A DNA stretch of 13,775 nt from UBA10183 sp041653835 (GTDB lineage: Bacteria > Omnitrophota > Gorgyraeia > Gorgyraeales > Gorgyraeaceae): contig JBAZEP010000041.1 in NCBI GenBank assembly GCA_041653835.1, positions 1 to 13,775 on the forward strand, read 5' to 3'. Below the pieces are notes generated by a model. It was not told where the DNA came from. It made no database searches and saw only the letters and a program-made list of their open reading frames with translations. Each line of letters starts with the position of its first letter. Positions within the stretch are counted from its first letter, which is position 1. Below are positions 12,025 through 13,775 of this stretch, piece by piece. The translations under genes were made by a program, and so were the position numbers.

Positions 12025-13071
12025 ATGGACCTAAGAGACCTTTTAAAAAATGCCGTTGAAAAAAGAGCGTCCGACCTTCATATTACAGTCGATTCCGCGC
12101 CTATCGTAAGGGTGGACGGGAAGCTAATGCCTTTAAATTTTCCGACACTGGATAAGGAGTCCTGCAAACGGCTTATTTACAGCATACTCGACGACAAGCA
12201 GAAGGCGGTTTTCGAAAGAGACCTGGAACTTGACATTTCCCTGGATGTCCCGGGATTGAACAGGTTCAGGGTAAATGTGCACATGCAGAGGGGGAGCGTT
12301 GAGGCGGCGTTCAGGCTGGTATCCTTAAAAATAAAGACTATCGCGGAACTTGGATTGCCTTCTGTCGTGACGGATCTTTGCCGCAAACCCCAGGGCCTGG
12401 TCCTTGTTACAGGGCCTACGGGAGTAGGGAAGACCACTACGCTCGCGGCCATGATAGATTTTATAAACACGGAGCGCCAGTCGATAATCATAGTGGTGGA
12501 AGACCCCATAGAATATGTGCATATAAATAAACGGAGCGTCATTAAGCAGAGGGAGGTATTCGCGGATACCAGGTCTTTTGCCAGCGCGCTGATACATGCC
12601 CTGAGGCAGGACCCCAATGTCATAGTAGTAGGGGAAATGAGGGATATTGAGACCATTTCCACGGTTCTTACCGCCGCGGAGACAGGGCATTTGGTGCTGG
12701 CGACACTGCATACCGCGGACGCGTCCCAGACCATAGACAGGATAATAGATGTGTTCCCTCCTTATCAGCAGGAGCAGATCAAGGTACAGCTTTCCACCAC
12801 CTTGCAGGGGGTTATTTCCCAGCAGTTACTGCCAAGGAGAGACAGGCCGGGCAGGGTCATTGCCACGGAAGTGATGATAGCGACGAACGCCATAAGAAAC
12901 CTTATCCGCGAACACGAGACAGAACAGCTTCTTACGCATATACAGACAGGCGGACAGCTTGGCATGCACACCATGGACAAATCTCTCAAGGCGCTTTACC
13001 AAAAAGGCCTTATCGACGAAGATATTTTTAAGACGTACATAAAGCATCCTGAAGAAGTCAGGAACATGTAG
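12025..13071 (+). CDS. pilT: PilT-type hexameric motor ATPase (type IV pilus retraction family)
   Basis: PilT ATPases drive retraction of type IV pili from the cytoplasmic face of the inner membrane, giving twitching motility, adhesion or DNA uptake. The 348 residues are full length. The N-terminal PAS-like domain (1-100) has RASDLHITVDSAPIVRVDG. The motor domain shows Walker A GPTGVGKTT (130-138), the Asp box VVEDPIEYVH (157-166), Walker B VIVVGEMRD with E204, and the His box GHLVLATLHTAD (221-232). The AIRNLIRE motif (289-296), associated with retraction activity, is present, favouring PilT over PilB. AAGGA (12014-12018) is 6 nt before the ATG. The neighbours are hydratase genes, not pilus genes, which is odd. 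PilU or a related paralogue is possible. Confidence 0.93.
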   Translation: MDLRDLLKNAVEKRASDLHITVDSAPIVRVDGKLMPLNFPTLDKESCKRLIYSILDDKQKAVFERDLELDISLDVPGLNRFRVNVHMQRGSVEAAFRLVSLKIKTIAELGLPSVVTDLCRKPQGLVLVTGPTGVGKTTTLAAMIDFINTERQSIIIVVEDPIEYVHINKRSVIKQREVFADTRSFASALIHALRQDPNVIVVGEMRDIETISTVLTAAETGHLVLATLHTADASQTIDRIIDVFPPYQQEQIKVQLSTTLQGVISQQLLPRRDRPGRVIATEVMIATNAIRNLIREHETEQLLTHIQTGGQLGMHTMDKSLKALYQKGLIDEDIFKTYIKHPEEVRNM

Positions 13072-13092
13072 GGAGCGGTTTAAAACCGTTCC
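13072..13092. repeat. 21-nt palindrome between pilT and leuD
   Basis: GGAGCGGTTT (13072-13081) pairs with AAACCGTTCC (13083-13092) around a central A, with one G-U pair. It begins on the base right after the pilT TAG. No T-run follows. It lies just upstream of the leuD ribosome-binding site (AAAGG, 13097-13101). Confidence 0.7.
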
Positions 13093-13106
13093 GTTCAAAG
13101 GCTAAG

Positions 13107-13607
13107 ATGAGAGCGATCGCATATAAATTCGGTAACGATATAAATACGGACCTTATTATATCCGGGAGGTATAAGTTTTCCATAACAGACCCCCATCACC
13201 TGGCCAAGCATGTCTTTGAGGATATTGATCCGGAATTTTATAAAAAAGCCGGCAAGGGCGAGTTTTTCGTTGTCGCCGGTACCAATTTCGGATGTGGCTC
13301 CTCCAGAGAACAGGCGCCCATGGCGCTTAAATATGCCGGATGCCGGGCGGTCATCGCGAAGAGTTTCGCGAGGATTTTCTACAGGAACGCGTTTAATCTC
13401 GGTCTGCCGCTCATAGAATGCGATACAGGTAAGATAAAAAAAGATGATATTATAGACCTTGACCTGGAAGCAGGGGTTATTGTCGGGCCGCGCAAGCAAT
13501 ATACGCTTCACATAAAACCATTTACGAAGTTCCAAAAAGACCTTGTGGAAGCGGGCGGTATAATAAACTACTATAAGAAATACGGGGAGTTAAAAATTGA
13601 GCCATAA
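13107..13607 (+). CDS. leuD: 3-isopropylmalate dehydratase / homoaconitase family, small subunit
   Basis: This is the swivelling small subunit that completes the active site of the large subunit encoded upstream. At 166 residues it is the short form. Key motifs are INTDLIISGRY (12-22), NFGCGSSREQAP (60-71) with the conserved substrate-binding SSRE, and SFARIFYRNAFNLGLPLIEC. The specificity loop after GRY reads KFSIT. This is neither YLVY (archaeal isopropylmalate isomerase) nor YLRT (archaeal homoaconitase), so the substrate is open. CAAAGG lies about 5 nt before the ATG. The stop overlaps the next gene's TTG start region by 11 nt, suggesting tight coupling to the dehydrogenase. Confidence 0.87.
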   Translation: MRAIAYKFGNDINTDLIISGRYKFSITDPHHLAKHVFEDIDPEFYKKAGKGEFFVVAGTNFGCGSSREQAPMALKYAGCRAVIAKSFARIFYRNAFNLGLPLIECDTGKIKKDDIIDLDLEAGVIVGPRKQYTLHIKPFTKFQKDLVEAGGIINYYKKYGELKIEP

Positions 13608-13775
13608 AGTTACTATAATTCCCGGCGATGGCATAGGAAGGGAAGTGAGCCTGGCTGCTAAGAGGTGCATTGACGCCACCGGCGTCAAGATAGCATGGGA
13701 AGAACAGATAGCGGGCGAAGAGGCTATCGCCAAATACGGCACTGTCCTGCCTGTCCAGGTATTGGATTCCGTGAG
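13597..13775 (+). CDS. Isocitrate/isopropylmalate dehydrogenase family, N-terminal fragment
   Basis: Only the first 59 codons are inside the window; the 3' end is cut off. The frame reads SHKVTIIPGDGIGREVSLAA and later YGTVLPVQVLDSV. The IPGDGIG motif is the hallmark of NAD(P)-dependent beta-decarboxylating dehydrogenases, which oxidise and decarboxylate isopropylmalate, isocitrate or homoisocitrate. The N-terminus looks more like NAD-dependent isocitrate or homoisocitrate dehydrogenase than classical LeuB, but the substrate-defining region is not visible. The start is the rare codon TTG at 13597, supported by GGGGAG (13584-13589) 7 nt upstream and by the position of the conserved N-terminus. 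No ATG or GTG is available there. It overlaps leuD by 11 nt. Confidence 0.85.
   Translation, partial: MSHKVTIIPGDGIGREVSLAAKRCIDATGVKIAWEEQIAGEEAIAKYGTVLPVQVLDSV

Overview
The window is a stretch of bacterial chromosome with all recognisable genes on the plus strand. It runs from inside the spc ribosomal-protein operon, through the alpha operon, into a short metabolic cluster. The first 9.5 kb follows the canonical bacterial order: rplE (5' end missing), rpsN, rpsH, rplF, rplR, rpsE, rplO, secY, adk, map, infA, rpmJ, rpsM, rpsK, rpsD, rpoA, rplQ. rpmD (L30) is absent, because rpsE overlaps rplO by 4 nt. Zinc-ribbon forms of S14, S4, L36 and adenylate kinase are present. Heavy use of ATA (Ile) and AGG/AGA (Arg), even in ribosomal genes, the missing L30 and the long lysine-rich tail on L17 suggest an uncultured, probably anaerobic lineage. 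My best guess is Omnitrophota or a relative in the PVC group; this is inference from general sequence character, not a database result.

Downstream of rplQ come a class I (aspartate-type) aminotransferase, an aconitase-superfamily large subunit (LeuC-like), a PilT-type motor ATPase, the matching small subunit (LeuD-like), and the first 59 codons of an isocitrate/isopropylmalate dehydrogenase-family gene that runs off the end. Hydratase, dehydrogenase and aminotransferase together can turn a 2- or 3-hydroxy acid into a 2-oxo acid and then an amino acid, as in leucine synthesis, but the substrate is not settled by sequence. The pilT-like gene between the two hydratase subunits looks out of place.

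The gene-free DNA is the most unusual part. The 231 nt between rpsN and rpsH is filled with palindromes. Among them are four related 11-nt arms that can pair either as two local hairpins with a GA/GA or TC/TC internal loop, or as one long nested hairpin. This layout resembles an inverted pair of REP elements. Smaller palindromes sit before rplF, rpsE, rpsD, rpoA, the aminotransferase gene and leuD. The one before rpsE lies between its only good Shine-Dalgarno sequence and its start codon. A degenerate 7-nt tandem repeat precedes rpmJ. No tRNA, rRNA, CRISPR array, insertion sequence, convincing promoter or U-tract terminator was seen. No gene-free stretch exceeds 300 nt.
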